Positions 1-13,085 of a stretch of DNA of 64,000 bases are shown here, in pieces (the first letter of the stretch is position 1; every line of letters starts with the position of its first letter). The stretch spans positions 17,656,501 to 17,720,500 of the forward strand of contig NC_134113.1 in the NCBI RefSeq assembly GCF_040939455.1. The letters run 5' to 3'. Both the position numbers and the translations under genes were made by a program. The stretch is from Microcebus murinus. Taxonomy: Eukaryota; Chordata; Mammalia; Primates; Cheirogaleidae. Under the pieces are notes generated by a model. The model had not been told where the DNA came from. It saw only the letters and a program-made list of their open reading frames with translations, and ran no database searches.

Positions 1-660
1 ATGCCTTCCAGTGGAGATGCCACGTGGCCTGTGGGTTTAGGGGTCTGGAGTCTATGTAAGAGGTCTGGGCTGGAGACAGAAATTTGGGAGTTGTCACCAT
101 ATAAATAGTATTTAAAGCCACGAGACAGAACGAAGTCTCCTAAGGAGGGAGTTCAGAGAGAAGAGAAGAAATGTGGGCCTGAGTGCTGAGGTGTTCTAAC
201 ATTTAGAAGTTCGGGAGGTAGGTGCAACCAGAGGGAGAGACGGAGTGAGCTGTCAGAAGGGTGGAGGAAAGGTGGGCAAGTGTGGAGTCCGCGGGCCACC
301 ATAGGAAGTGTGCCAGGGAGGAGAGAACGGCCAGGTGGTCTGTGCCTGCCCCACACCTCAGCCCTGATTTCCTCACATGCCAGAACCTTGTTAACCCAGA
401 AGATTCTCTCCCAGACTCTGCTCCAGACATTCCGCTTCTTCTTGGCTACAGGTCTCTGCCTCTTACTGTACACATTTTTAAGACGTCCACATCATTCCCT
501 CAGCTCCCCGGCTCTTTGCTCCTAAATTTCCTTATCAGTAACTACGTCTTCACAACCTGGTCTGATCCCTCTAGCAACTCCACACAGTCAACTCACATCC
601 AGGAGTTCAGTTCTGCAAACATTTCTTGAGCACCTACTTAATATACTAGAGTGCTTTTGA
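1..660. other. No gene recognised
   Basis: Unique-looking non-coding sequence. Open frames on both strands are short, overlap each other and show no known domain. Confidence 0.5.
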
Positions 661-900
661 CCTTGAGTACCAGAAACACAAATTTACAGCAGCTTAAACA
701 CACACGGGTTGATTTTTCCTATATAACAGAAAATCTGGAGGAGGTGGGAGTATTGATGGCATTGATTCAACAGTTTGGTGATGTCAGGGCTGGCCATTCT
801 GTGCAGCTTTTGACCTCTCCCTCATAGTCTCAAGGTGGCTGCCCAGCTCCAGCCATTATGGTCCCATGCAAGCCAGGAAGAGGGAGGAGTCGTCACTTCA
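660..900. repeat. Old interspersed repeat remnant, unclassified
   Basis: The text (TTTACAGCAGCTTAAACACA to AGGAAGAGGGAGGAG) resembles a common ancient mammalian repeat also seen in part at 22,245-22,480. I cannot name the family with certainty. Confidence 0.4.
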
Positions 901-1330
901 TCCAGAAAGCAGTATCTTTCCCAGATGTCCCCAGGTGACTTTCACATAGGTGTCTGAGCAGATCTGTATTATGAGGCTACTACTAGGTACAAAGGAGGTG
1001 GGTAAAGTCTATGCTTACATTTTCCTGTCTCTCTTATGGAAATGGATAAGGGAGAAAAGGATGGGAAGAGCTGTTGGATCAGCCAGCCATCAAGGCTGCC
1101 ACAATACCAAGTGCCAAATATTTGCTAAGAACTGGAGGTACAAAAATGATTAAGATGTAGTCCCGGTTCTCAAGGAGCTTGCCTTCTAATAAGGAAACAG
1201 AAGCACAAATGGAGTATTTTGGTACAGTTTGCTAGAGACCAGGAGCCTTCTCTGACCTCCAAGATCTGGGTCAGGTGCCCCTCGTTGGTGCTCAAACAGT
1301 ACCTTATCTTACATCTAGCAAGACATCTAA
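900..1330. other. No gene recognised
   Basis: Non-coding sequence with a 67-codon open frame lacking any recognisable feature. Confidence 0.4.
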
Positions 1331-1470
1331 GCACACTGCATTGTTGCATATTTAACTGTGTCCTTCCCTCCCTTCCTCCAAGAGTGGACTAACTGGGGAC
1401 TTACCTTTGAATCTCTCTTGCCTGGTATATTAGTAGAGGCTCAGTAAAGTTTGTTGAATGAATGAATGAA
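1330..1470 (+). mobile_element. L2 LINE 3' end
   Basis: It ends in AGTAAAGTTTGTTGAATGAA plus a short TGAA-type tail, the signature of L2 3' ends. Confidence 0.6.
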
Positions 1471-1479
1471 ATGCCAAGG

Positions 1480-2000
1480 GAGCCATCCTAATTACCTTCT
1501 TGTACTGGGTTGAGCCCTTATACCCTCTTAGCATTTTTAACTAGTAACCTCCATATTTACATTCTAATAGCAAAATCTCTAACTCCTTGCCAGAAAACAG
1601 TGCTGATTCGCCACTTTTTTATATTAAAAAAAATAAAATATCTATTCTCATATTTAATAAAAGAATTCTGTACTTGCAAATTTACAGCAAGCAAAGTTAC
1701 AATACAGCATCTAAAAAGCTAAAAGTACCCTGTATGCTCAGGTCTCATAGTACCTGGAAAATGAATGCTTAATTTTTCAGTCTGTTGGTTTTTATTTCAA
1801 GGAGATGTATAGTTAATCTGACTCATTTGAATGACAGTGAGTGAAATGTAGATCCTGTTATCAATGATAGCAATTGTACAGGCATAAATAATTTTCAAGG
1901 AAGCAATAATATTCTCATAGACATATGTAAAATAATTAAATGGTAGAAAGTGATTGCTAAGAACATTTTAATAGAATTTTAGATCTTAAAATAAGGTTTT
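1480..2000. other. AT-rich intergenic or intronic sequence
   Basis: No gene or clear repeat is recognised. It includes A-rich and T-rich simple tracts. Confidence 0.4.
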
Positions 2001-2014
2001 GTTTTTTGTTTTTT

Positions 2015-3010
2015 GTTTTCTTAAACTTTATTGAGGTATAATTGACAAATGAAATCTGTCAAGAGAGTATATCTTAAATATTCTCATCCCTCTCTGCCCC
2101 AACACACACAAAAGGGTGATGGGTCTGTTAATTAGCTTGTTGCACAATGTGTATATCAAAACATCACATTGTATTCTTTGAATATGTACGATTTTTAAAG
2201 TATATAATACATTATCATTTACTAATGTACCATGCTGTACATTAGGTCTCCAGAACGTGCTGATTTTATAACTGCAAGTTTCTACCCTTGGACCAACATT
2301 TCCCCATCCCTTGGAGCCACCCTTCTATTATGAGTTTGACTTTTTTACATTCTGTGCATGAGATCATGCAGTATTTGTCTTTCTGTGCCTGGTTTATTTC
2401 ATGTAGCATAATGTCCTCCATTTTCACCCATGTTGTCACAAATGGCAGGATTTCCTCCTTTTTTAAGGCTGAACAATATTTCATTGTGTGTCTATGTCCT
2501 ACTACTATGCATACTGTGAACAATGCTGCAGTGAACATGGGAGTGCAGATATCTCTTCGAGATATTGATTTTATTTCCTGTGTATATATTCCCAGAACTG
2601 AAATTGCTGGATCAAATGGTAGTTATATTCTTAATTTTCTGAGAAGCCTCCATACTGTTTTCCATAATGGCTGTACTAATTTATCCTCATTGGATATTCT
2701 TGGTGCCTCTATGGAAGATTACTTGACTGTACATGTGTGGGTTTATTTCTGGGATCTCTATTCTGTTCCATTGGTCTATGTGTCTATTATATGCCAGTAC
2801 TGTAATTTTTTGATTACTGTAGCTTTGTAATAAGATTTAAAATCAGAAAGTGTGATGCCTCCAGCTTTGTTGTTCTTACTCAGAATTGCTTCAGTTATTG
2901 AGGGTCTTTTGTGATTCCATATGAATTTTAGGATTGCTCTTTCTATTTCTATGAAAAATGCCTTTGGAATTTTTGTAGGGATTGCATTGACTCTGTACAT
3001 TACTTTAGGT
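2015..3010 (-). mobile_element. L1 fragment, antisense (ORF2 3' part and 3' UTR)
   Basis: The - strand encodes the typical L1 ORF2 C-terminal region: [18 protein letters not shown] and [11 protein letters not shown] at 3000-2776, then [15 protein letters not shown] and [12 protein letters not shown] at 2500-2300. There are stops, frame breaks and a missing piece between the two blocks. It is a dead copy of an older L1 (L1M/L1MA type). Confidence 0.85.
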
Positions 3011-3164
3011 AGTATTTAACACTATTCTTCCAATGACTTTTTTGAAGGCAGAGTTATGTGAAGTTCTAGAACGTTAGATCTGATAGAACTGCCTGCTTCA
3101 GTCATAATGATGAGGAAACCAAGACAGAGACATGAACAGATCCCTGGGATCACAGTCACAATGG

Positions 3165-3275
3165 CTCATATTAATGGGGCTCCAACTGTTTGCCAAGTAC
3201 TGTTATAAGAGCTATACATGCATTATTGCATTTAATCCTCACAAAAATGTATATTATTATGCTCATGTCCCCAAA
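3165..3275 (-). mobile_element. MIR SINE fragment
   Basis: CATTTAATCCTCACAAAAAT and the preceding GCCAAGTACTGTTATAAG are the antisense-oriented MIR core. Confidence 0.5.
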
Positions 3276-3299
3276 TAAATAAATTTTTTTATTTAGAAA

Positions 3300-3400
3300 A
3301 AATTTTAATTTATATGGTAGTTGCTAGAAGAGTATAATGAACACCTCTTTACTGGTTTAATGAATTATGTCCCATTTGCTTTGTTTCAGTATCTGTCTCT

Positions 3401-3442
<42 letters not shown>

Positions 3443-4020
3443 CTGAATCTCTTGATCCTTCACCCCTAAATTCATGTATATGTCTCCCACAATCAGGGAC
3501 ATATTCCTACATTACCATAATTATCCACTCAGGGAATTTAACACTGATTCAATAATACTTCCCTAATTTTCCAAATAATACATTTTATAGTTATTTAAAA
3601 ATATTTCATCCAGGATACAATCAAGTTTCACACATTTCATTTCATTGTCAAGTCTCTAGAAAAGTTCCCAGCCTTTTTTAAAAATTATTATTATTCATGA
3701 CACTAACATGTTTGAAGAGACCAGGGCAGCTCATGTTCAGAATGAACCATGGTTTGGATTTGATTGTGACCTTATCCATGATAGAATCAGATTAAATATC
3801 ATTGGCAGGAAAACATTGGTGTTTATGATATCTCAAGGCACAGGATTTCAGTTTGTTCTATTATTGGTGATATCAAATGTGATCACTTTGTTAAGATGTG
3901 TTTCTCTGTTGTGATTAATAAGAAATCCCTTTTGTAATTAATAACTAATCTATGGGGTGATCCTTTGAGATTGTGAATGTCTTGTTTCCCAACAAGCTTT
4001 TACTCGATTATTTTAGCATT
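3300..4020 (-). mobile_element. Old L1 3'-UTR fragment, antisense, containing an AC microsatellite
   Basis: Text such as CATCCAGGATACAATCAAG and GATCACTTTGTTAAGATG matches the common antisense L1M 3' UTR as I remember it. Confidence 0.5.
3402..3441. repeat. (AC)n microsatellite
   Basis: About 20 uninterrupted AC units. Confidence 0.98.
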
Positions 4021-4044
4021 CATTGAAGTGTTTTGCCTGAATTA

Positions 4045-4175
4045 GTTATTAACATAGCAGTTGCAAAATGGTATTACAGTCATTTTATAGGTGAGGAATC
4101 TTAAGTTTCCAAGAGGAAAGGGTCTTATATACAGTGGAGCTAGGATTTGAATCCAGGTAAGTCTGATTCCAAGGC
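4045..4175 (-). mobile_element. MIR fragment
   Basis: It shows the pattern CATTTTATAGGTGAGGAA, then GCTAGGATTTGAATCCAGG, typical of MIR. Confidence 0.5.
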
Positions 4176-4179
4176 CCAC

Positions 4180-4840
4180 GTTCTTTCTAACCAAGCAGTA
4201 CTCCGATATGTTAGAAAAGTATTTCCACTAGATTCTGGTGCCCTGAGTAAGTTTCTATGTTTTCCCCTTGTGGATTTCTCTTGAAACCCAGAAAGTGCCA
4301 CCATCAGAGATGAAATGAAATTGTAAAGAGGGAGGGGAGGATGCAATTCAGTCATGCTGAATCTTTATGCAATTATTTATACACACATATATTATATATA
4401 TATGTTAATTTATTTATTTTAAAGTAGGCTTTCTTTTGGAATTACCTGATTCTCAAGGACTCCTTGCCATGTGGCTAAGGATTTCCTACAACAATCTGCT
4501 TCAGAAACTTCCCTCCTTGGCTTACTACTGCTGTGCCTTGCCAATTAGATGAGCCATTATCAGTTTTCTGAAGCCTCTTGTTTCATCTTAAAGAGATTTC
4601 GGAGTTGGCAACATGCTGAACAGGGAAAGAAGAGCCCTGTTTTAAATGAGGCAACACTTACTATTTCCCTGCCTCTGGCATGGTCTCATAGTGATAGTAA
4701 CTGAGCACTCAGGGGAGAGAAGAGCAACCTGGCCTGTGAGCTGTGAAACGTCATCAACACACAGTGAGATCCGTTACCTGGAGCCCAACTCACCTACTCC
4801 CTGGTGTAGCCACACCAGGGCCCTTTAAGAGCTCCAAAAT
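4180..4840. other. No gene recognised
   Basis: Non-coding, with short AT-rich tracts near 4380-4420. No intact frame or clear repeat. Confidence 0.4.
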
Positions 4841-4849
4841 CTTGTGGTT

Positions 4850-5050
4850 AAAGGGCTTTGAAGTCAGAGAGCTCTTATTTCCAATCCCTGTTCCACCATT
4901 TACTAGCTGTGTGATTTTGAGCAAATCACTAAACCTCTCTGAGCCACAATTTCCTCATTTGAAATGTGGAGATAGTAACATATCCACCTGAAAGTTATTG
5001 TAAGATTTAAAGGAGATGATGTACCTAAATGGTCAGCCTAGAGCTGGGTG
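4850..5050 (+). mobile_element. MIR SINE
   Basis: TTACTAGCTGTGTGATTTTG, AACCTCTCTGAGCC and TTTCCTCATTTGAAATG in order form a near full-length MIR core. Confidence 0.8.
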
Positions 5051-5059
5051 CAAATTAAC

Positions 5060-5890
5060 CTTTTAATATATGGTAGTTGTTATTATTATCTGGCCCCTGC
5101 AAACTTCACCCTATATAGGCACACCATTCTGGCCACAGCAAACTTAGTCGTAAGGACTCTTGTTTGCAAGAAACTGAACCTCATATCAAAGCAGTTCAAG
5201 GAAAAAAAGGAGATGTTATTGGCTTGGGTAACTGGAACACCCAGGGAGGGGCTGGCCTTAGGGACTCAAGCGCAGAGCTCAGCTTTCCTCTGGTCTTCAC
5301 CTCTTTCTCTCCCCTGGTACCAGATGGCTTCCTTCACAGAGAGGGAGGAGGGTCATAGGGCCAAAGACCACTCTAGGCTTCCATCACCCCTAAAAGCTAG
5401 ATAAACACATATCCCCTAAAATCATAAATGGATTAAAAATTTACCTGAAATTCTATCTCAGAAGAATCCTAAATAAGGTGCTGTTTTGACCCAATTCTTT
5501 CCCAAGTAGAGGGGAAGAGAAAGGCCACTGCAAATGTAGTCAGAGCTTCTGGATGTGTAGTCTATATCCCTGGAAAAGAAAAGGAACATTGTAGCAGGTC
5601 GTTTACAGACTGAATGCATTTGACTTGAATCCAATCTCTGTTGAAGAGTTTTCCTAGATCACTGCCAACACATTCTCACAACACTTGGGTTCATGAAACC
5701 CTGGGGTACTACGATATCCTGCCTTTTTTTGATTGCTTCCCGCAGCTGTCTCTGTCGTGTTGCTAGTTTCTAAAGCTTATTGTTCCTGGTCTGCTGTCTG
5801 CAGCCTCCAGTCAAACTTGAAGTCCGAAAGTTCCTTTGAAGGACCATAATTAAGAAGGATCAACTTAATTTTAAAGTAAACTTTGAGTTT
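5060..5890. other. No gene recognised
   Basis: Non-coding with weak open frames only. Confidence 0.4.
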
Positions 5891-5902
5891 TCAAGACAAA
5901 TT

Positions 5903-5903
<1 letters not shown>

Positions 5904-5941
<38 letters not shown>

Positions 5942-6256
5942 AGACAGAGTCTCGCTTTGTTGTCCAGGCTAGAGTGAGTGCCGTGGCGTCAGCCTAGCTC
6001 ACAGCAACCTCAAACTCCTGGGCTCGAGTGATCCTTCTGCCTCAGCCTCCCGAGTAGCTGGGACTACAGGCATGCGCCACCATGCCCGGCTAATTTTTTA
6101 TATATATATCAGTTGGCCAATTAATTTCTTTCTATTTATAGTAGAGACGGGGTCTCGCTCTTGCTCAGGCTGGTTTTGAACTCCTGACCTTGAGCAATCC
6201 GCCCGCCTCGGCCTCCCAAGAGCTAGGATTACAGGCGTGAGCCACAGCGCCCGGCC
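5904..6256 (-). mobile_element. Alu, lemur young subfamily
   Basis: A 37-base poly-T head leads into a full dimer ending GCGCCCGGCC. The 9-base target duplication GACAAATTG stands at 5895-5903 and again after 6256. It carries the subfamily marks CAAGAGCTAGGATT and GAGCCACAGCGC. Confidence 0.95.
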
Positions 6257-6432
6257 GACAAATTGTTTTTTTATGGCAAATTAACTTTTTTTTTTTTTTT
6301 TAAGATAAAGGAAATCAGTTTCCAGCTCACGGAGTGACTTGGCAAAACATCATAAACAAGATAATGAACATATAAATGTGACAAAATTTAATTTTAGATT
6401 TTAGACTAAAATGAATTTTGTCATTTAGAATT

Positions 6433-6718
6433 TTTTTTTTGAGACAGGATCTCTTGCTCTGTTGCTCAGGCTACAGTGCAGGCATCATCATAGTTCACAG
6501 CAACCTCAAATTCCTGGGCTCAAGCCATCCTGCCTCAGCTTTCCAAATACCTAGGACTATAGGCGCTCAACATAATGTCCAGCTAATTTTTTTTTGTAGA
6601 GATGAGGTCTTGCTATGTTACCCAGGCTGTTCTTGCATTAACTCCTGGCCTCAAGTGGTCTTCCTGCCTCAGCCTCCCAAAGTGCTAGGATTATAGGTAT
6701 GAGCCACCATGCCTGGCC
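6433..6718 (-). mobile_element. Older Alu (AluJ-like)
   Basis: A diverged dimer flanked by TCATTTAGAATT on both sides. It lacks the lemur-specific insert and so predates the main expansion. Confidence 0.9.
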
Positions 6719-6930
6719 TCATTTAGAATTAATTATGGTTAAACTTTATTTTTTCATCATATCTGCCCTGCTACACTTTGCTTCTCTTAATGCTCACTGC
6801 CTCTCCTAATGAAAATCGAAAGTATTATTATAAGCATATAGATAAATATTAATAAATTACAAACTGGGAAAACCAGGAAGCAGAGTCATAACAAGTGTAT
6901 TTTGAGTACAAAGAGTTTGTTAGCTTTCTT

Positions 6931-7264
6931 TCTTTCTTTTTTTTTTTGAGACAGAGTCTCACTTTGTTGCCCAGGCTAGAGTGAGTGTCATGGCGTCAGC
7001 CTAGCTCACAGCAACCTCAAACTCCTGGGCCAAAGCAATCCTACTGCCTCAGTCTCCCAAGTAGCTGGGACTACAGGCATGCGCCACCATGCTCGACTAA
7101 TTTTTTCTATATACATTAGTTGGCCAATTAATTTCATTCTATTTACAGTAGAGACAGGGTCTTGCTCTTGCTCAGGCTGGTTTCAAACTCCTGACCTCGA
7201 TCAATCCACCCACCTCAGCCTCCCAGAGTGCTAGGATTACAGGCGTGAGCCACCACGCCCGGCC
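6931..7264 (-). mobile_element. Alu, lemur type
   Basis: Full dimer with target duplication TTGTTAGCTTTCTT on both sides. Confidence 0.95.
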
Positions 7265-7599
7265 TTGTTAGCTTTCTTGATGTAAGAGCACAAATAAAAT
7301 ACTTCAGAATATAGTGCAAAGGTAGGATTTGAATTTGGGAAAATGTTTGGTTGAAGCTTTTTCATGATGGATCAGCCCTTTTCTTGCCTCCTTGATCCTG
7401 GTATTACTCTGAAAACATTACTGAATCTTTATTTGATGATATAGTTCACTTTTTAACCACTGATGGATACTTAGATCTACATTCATTTTTGTAGAAAGTA
7501 TAGGAGAGAATCCCATACCTGTGTTGCTCCCTCTTTCTCTTCTTTGGGATACGCTTCATTCTCTGGATTCAAACTCCTTGCCAGATTTAAAGTCCCTTC

Positions 7600-9240
7600 T
7601 GGACAACCTAAAATTGGAACAAGATATTAAAGAAAAAAAATCAATTCCATGGAAACAATACCTTTTCAACAAATGGTCCTGGAACAACTGTATGTCCATA
7701 TGCTAAAAGATAAAGTATAATCTATACATCATGCCATATGCAAAAATTAATTTGAACATGCAGATGTAAAATGTAAAACTATAACATTTTCAGAAGAAAA
7801 CATAGGAGAAACTCATTGTGACTTTGAGTTACCCCAAAAATTCTTAGATATGATGCCAAAAGCATGATCTATAAAAGAAAAAAATTGATGAATTTGACAT
7901 AATCAAAATTAAAAGCTTTTGCTTTGCAAAATTCTTTGTTAAGTGAATGAAAAGACAAGCTACATACGGAAAAGTATTTGCAAATCACATATCCAGCAAA
8001 GAACTTGTATCTAGAAGGTATAAACAACTCTCAAAACTCAAAAATAAGAAAACAATAATCCTATAAACATAGCCAAAAGATTTAAAAAAATACTTTATCA
8101 TATATGGATGGCAAATAAACATATAAAAAGATGTTCAACATGAGTAGTCATTAAGAAAATGCAAATTAAAATCACAATGCAGGCCGGGCGTGGTGGCTCA
8201 CGCCTGTAATCCTAGCACTCTGGGAGGCCAAGGCAGGAGGATTGCTCGAGGTTGGGAGTTCGAAACCATCCTGAGCGAGACCCCGTCTCTACTAAAAATA
8301 GAAAGAAATTAATTGACCAACTAAAAATATATATACAAAAAACTAGCCGGGCATGGTGGCACATGCCTGTAGTCACAGCTACTTGGGAGGCTGAGGCAGG
8401 AGGATCGCTTGAGCCCAGGAGTTTGAGGTTGCTGTGAGCTAGGCTGACGCCACGGCACTCACTCTAGCCTGGGCAACAAAAGTGAGACTCTGTCTCAAAA
8501 AAAAAAATAAAAAAAATAAAAAAAAAAAATCACAATGCAATACACTTGTTAGAATAGCTAAAATAAAAAAGACTGACAATGCCAAGTGCCGACAAGAATG
8601 CAGAAGAACTGGAACTCTCTTGCCTTGCTGGTAGGTTTGCAAGATGAAAATCTTTTTCCATTTAGAAAAACAGATCGACAGTTTCTTATGAAGTTAAATA
8701 TATATCTATCAAATGACCCAGCAATGCCACTTTTGGATATTTTCCCCGTATTCACACAAAAGCCCATAAACAAGTGTTTATAGAAACATTATAATCACAA
8801 AACACTGAGAACAACCCAAATGTCCTTCAGTGGGTGAGTGGATAAATAAACTGTAGTGTATCTATGCAATGGAATACCATTCAGCAATAAAAAGGTACAA
8901 ACTATTGAAACAGGCAACAGCAGGCGTGAGTCTCAAATGCATTATGCTAAGTGAAAGAAGAGAGGCTCAAAAGATTACATTCTGTATTATTTCATTTATA
9001 TCACATTCTGGAAAAGGCAAAACTGTAGAGACAGAGGTCAGTTGTTGCCAAGGGCGAGGTGTTGGGCAGGGTCTAACTCTTATACAAAAAGATAGCACAA
9101 GGGAATTCTTTGAGATCGTTCAAATTGTTCTCTATTGCATTTACGGTGGTTGTTACAAGACTCTAAGCAAGTGTTAAAATTATAAAGCTATATGACCAAA
9201 GAAGTAAATTCTAATGTACACAAATTTTCAAAAAGATAAA
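7600..9240 (+). mobile_element. L1 ORF2/3' fragment, split by an Alu
   Basis: Sense-strand L1 text includes AAAATTAAAAGCTTTTGCTT, then CTAAAATAAAAAAGACTGAC, GTGGATAAATAAACTGTAG and GGAATACCATTCAGCAATAA. Coding capacity is broken throughout. Confidence 0.8.
8182..8528 (+). mobile_element. Alu inserted in L1
   Basis: Full dimer starting GGCCGGGCGTGGTGG, with target duplication AATCACAATGCA on both sides. Confidence 0.95.
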
Positions 9241-10230
9241 AATCAGCAAGTCAATTCTGGAAGCTGATTTGTTAATATGGCTTTAGTAAATTCGCCACAG
9301 CAAGGAAACCTATTTAAAACAAAAGTAAAACCAGGTATACCGAGTGTTTATCATACAGCACCATTTATGTTTCACTTAGTGAAACACTCCTTCTAATTAT
9401 GAAAGTTCACAGTAGGAAATTTGTGGAAATCCAGACGTTCACAAAGGAATTACCTTGTCAGCACGTCTCAAATACCTAGGCAGAAAAATAGTTCTCTTAG
9501 GCCAATTCTTTATTCTCTGAGGAAGCAGTTGGGCTCTTCTGTTAAAAGAAGTAGTTCCTAGAATACATAGGCCTCTTAGAATTCTAGGCCTCTCTTAGTA
9601 TTTGTCCTGAATTTGTCTCAGGCGAAGCCAAGGACTTCATGTAAAAATTTGGCCTGATAAATTATGAGAATGGTTGATGTGACTGACAGTTATGGCTCTT
9701 GTTGCTTATCAGAACATAATGCATTGTGTGTGTGTGTGTATGTGTGTGTAGAATCTCTTGTACTTATTTGTTTGAATAGATAATATGTTTGTATGGTTTG
9801 ACACTCCGTAGATGCTAGAATTGCTGTTTGTTTGACAGAACACACCAGTGGGTCTCTTCCATTTGATCAATTGGCACCAAGGGCCATACTGGTTATTAAA
9901 CATGTTCAATATAAGCCCTGTATGAATATCGATGAAAAGTCTCCATCTTTATGTGTCCTGGCCTCCCCCTTTATTTTCTGTAATCTTCAATACAGAAGCA
10001 GAAGGGCTTTTCGATACTGGGCTAGATGAAGTTGCGAGAAGATGGGTATCTTAATTACTTCAAATAGTATAGCAGTGCAAAACAGGCACATCTTATCCCA
10101 GATCTATCTCGGGCATTCTCTAGCCTTCCCTTGAGGGCTCCCCTTCTTTCCCTTTGGTTCCCTATCGCCTGCAGCCAGCCTGCCCTCTCCTGACGTTTGC
10201 CTGGGACCACTTTCTCATCCTGCGGTGCAT
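9240..10230. other. No gene recognised
   Basis: Unique-looking sequence with a short TG microsatellite at 9726-9750. Open frames lack domains. Confidence 0.4.
9726..9750. repeat. Interrupted (TG)n tract
   Basis: TG units with one TA interruption. Confidence 0.9.
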
Positions 10231-10239
10231 GTCCCCTAG

Positions 10240-10428
10240 CAACGGTCCCCAGCCTTTTGGGCACCAGGGACCAGTTTCACGGAAGACAATTTTTCCACGG
10301 ACCGGGTTGGTGGGGGTGGAGTGGCACAAGGTGGGAAGGAGGGGTGGGGGCGGAGCTCTGTAGCTGAGTCCCTAACAGGCCACGACCCTATGGGGTCTGC
10401 GGCCCTGCCGGGTAGGGGACCTCAGCCC
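10240..10428 (+). mobile_element. hAT-Charlie MER1-like DNA transposon remnant
   Basis: GGCACCAGGGACCAGTTTCA, then GACAATTTTTCCACGGACCG, and later CTAACAGGCCACGACC follow the MER1-type nonautonomous hAT consensus with a large internal deletion. The outer bases are eroded. Confidence 0.7.
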
Positions 10429-10522
10429 TAGAGTACCATTGTGGTGAGCCTGGGGCTACAAAAAGCCACAGGACAAATCTGGAAAAATCTTCCCAGAGCA
10501 GCAGTTTTTCTAAATAGTGAAC

Positions 10523-10867
<345 letters not shown>

Positions 10868-10929
10868 AATAATGAAATATTTAAGACATCACTCTTTTGT
10901 GGCATCTTAAACCATGTATCATTTGAGTC

Positions 10930-11290
10930 AACCCACCTCAGAATTTCTAACCTTTAACCTGGAGTGCACAGACCTTCAAAGGGCCCATGGATAAATTTCA
11001 AAGGGTTCATGTTCATAACTAAGAAAAAATTACATCTTTATTTTCACTAACCTCTAATTGAAATTGAGCCTTCTCTTCTATTGTGATTATAGACAACAAA
11101 CCACAGTAGTAACAGTCATAACTGCACTGTCTATGCCTTTGTTACAGTAGAAATCAGATATTTTCATATCACATTACAGTTACGGATATCTCACAATTTT
11201 TAAAATTCATCACTACTTCAAATTACAGTATTTATTATACCTGCTAATAGGTTGTGTTACTTAATAAAGATGCACATGTATTGCTATGTC
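10930..11290. repeat. Old interspersed repeat, possibly a DNA transposon
   Basis: AGGGCCCATGGATAAATTTC and TTACATCTTTATTTTCACTA recall a widespread old mammalian repeat, which I cannot name securely. Confidence 0.35.
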
Positions 11291-11522
11291 ATAAATCTTT
11301 TCCCAGTCCCCGCCCCCAGTATTCTGATGGCTTTTTTTCCCCTTAAAAGTCTGCCATGGTTTTCTTTATACTACACTGTATTTTTTAAAGCTTTTAAAAA
11401 CATTATTCTGAGAAGGGGTCTGTATGCTTTACCAGGCTGCCAAGAGATTCATGACACAGAAAAGGTTAGGACCCTTGCCATCTGCCATAGATACAGAGAT
11501 TCATATAAAATTGGTTTATCTA

Positions 11523-11860
11523 GGCCGGGCGCTGTGGCTCACACCTGTAATCCTAGCTCTTGGGAGGCCGAGGTGGGCGGATTGCTCAAGGTCAGGAGTT
11601 CAAAACCAGCCTGAGCAAGAGCGAGACCCCGTCTCTACTATAAACAGAAAGAAATTAATTGGCCAACTGATATATATATAAAAAAAATTAGCCGGGCATA
11701 GTGGCACATGCCTGTAGTCCCAGCTACTCGGGAGGCTGAGGCAAAAGGATCACTCGAGCCCAGGAGTTTGAGGTTGCTGTGAGCTAGGCTGACGCCACGG
11801 CACTCACTCTAGCCTGGACAACAAAGTGAGACTCTGTCTCAAAAAAAAAAAAAAAAAAAA
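11523..11860 (+). mobile_element. Alu, lemur young subfamily
   Basis: It starts GGCCGGGCGCTGTGGCTCA and has CCTAGCTCTTGGGAGG, the complements of the marks in the copies at 5904, 51081 and 61466. The tail is pure A20. Target duplication TTGGTTTATCT. Confidence 0.95.
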
Positions 11861-11869
11861 TTGGTTTAT

Positions 11870-12550
11870 CTTTCCCCATCCCACCCCAATCCAATGTCCC
11901 CTCAAAAATTCTGCAAGTTCCTGTTGGCTTACATTCTCATTTTCAGTGCCCTTGGAAATTTCTATCTCAGTTGTATCTCTCCCTTGTCGTGCACATCCAA
12001 CGTGGACACCTGTCTGGGTCTAGTGGGAAGAGCAGCGTGGAGGTGGGCTGGGGGTTAGAAGGTGCAGAGCATGGCAGAGGACTGTGGACACCCCAGTTTT
12101 CAGAAGTCACTGGGGCCCTTCTGCCGTAGGGAAGTAAGTTCTCTCGGACTCTTTCTTCTTCCCTAATAACATTTCTGCTTGGGCTGCAGCCAACCCCAGG
12201 ATTCCCGTTCTCCCTTCCTTTATTCAAACCTGTCCAGCTTTCTCCTGCTCTGACTCAGGATCCCACCTAAGCACAAGAGACCTCGCCTTCATAATAAAGA
12301 CAGTTTTCTCCCTGAGGGCAACTCTGCCAGCAATTAAAGAAGGGATTCCTATTCCACCGCTACATTCTTGCACAGTTCACATGAATTTGGAGGTAAAACA
12401 AGAAATTTGAAAGATATTTTGGGCTCATTGTGGGTGATGTTGAGTATTCACTCTCCTTTGCAATCAGAATTTCCTTGGGAATATTTGAAGAACAGAACTT
12501 TAGGGCTTTAATGAAGTCAAAGACTGATGGAGGGGGTTAAATGAGTTTAA
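11870..12550. other. No gene recognised
   Basis: Non-coding, moderately GC-rich, with overlapping short frames on both strands and no domain. Confidence 0.4.
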
Positions 12551-12555
12551 AATAA

Positions 12556-13085
12556 AATCCAAACTCCTCTCCAGGCACTGTAGTATCAGGCCCTTTGGTA
12601 CTTCTCCTGCCTCTTCCAGCCCCAGTCTCTTCCTTGGCCTACTACATTCCAGCCACATTGACCTTCTTGCTATTCCTAGAATACCCAGAGCTCTTTCTGG
12701 CCACAGGGCCTTTGCATTTGCCTTTCCCTCTGCGTGCTTTCCCTCCTCTGCATGCTCTCCACTTGATGGCTCCCGCTCTTCCTCCCCACCAAATGCCGCC
12801 TCCTCACTGAGGCTTTTCCTGGTTTCTCTTCCAGATGTGCATATTCCTCCCCGCTGTTAGTCTGTATCCCAACACCGCCATTGCTTCCTTCATAACACTT
12901 ACCACTTAGTATCTGATCATTTATTTGTTATGTGTTAATATGTTTCCTCCACTGGTCCAAAAGCTCCAGGAGGATTGGGACGAGGGCAGTTTTGTTTGTC
13001 GGTGCATCTCCAGTATGTAGCACAGTGCTGGACTTTGAGTAGAATCTCAGTATGTAAATACTGACTGAATGAATGGAGTATAAAG
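12556..13085 (+). mobile_element. L2 LINE 3' region
   Basis: AAAATCCAAACTCCT, then CCACAGGGCCTTTGCATTTG, and the end ACTGACTGAATGAATG are in the L2 order. Confidence 0.75.

Noticed and set aside
2266..3000. Frames of 74-180 codons on both strands
   Set aside because: The - strand ones are L1 ORF2 remnants and the + strand one is their shadow.
3402..3441. Regular spaced repeats considered as an array of the CRISPR type
   Set aside because: It is a plain AC microsatellite without spacers, and the organism is a mammal.
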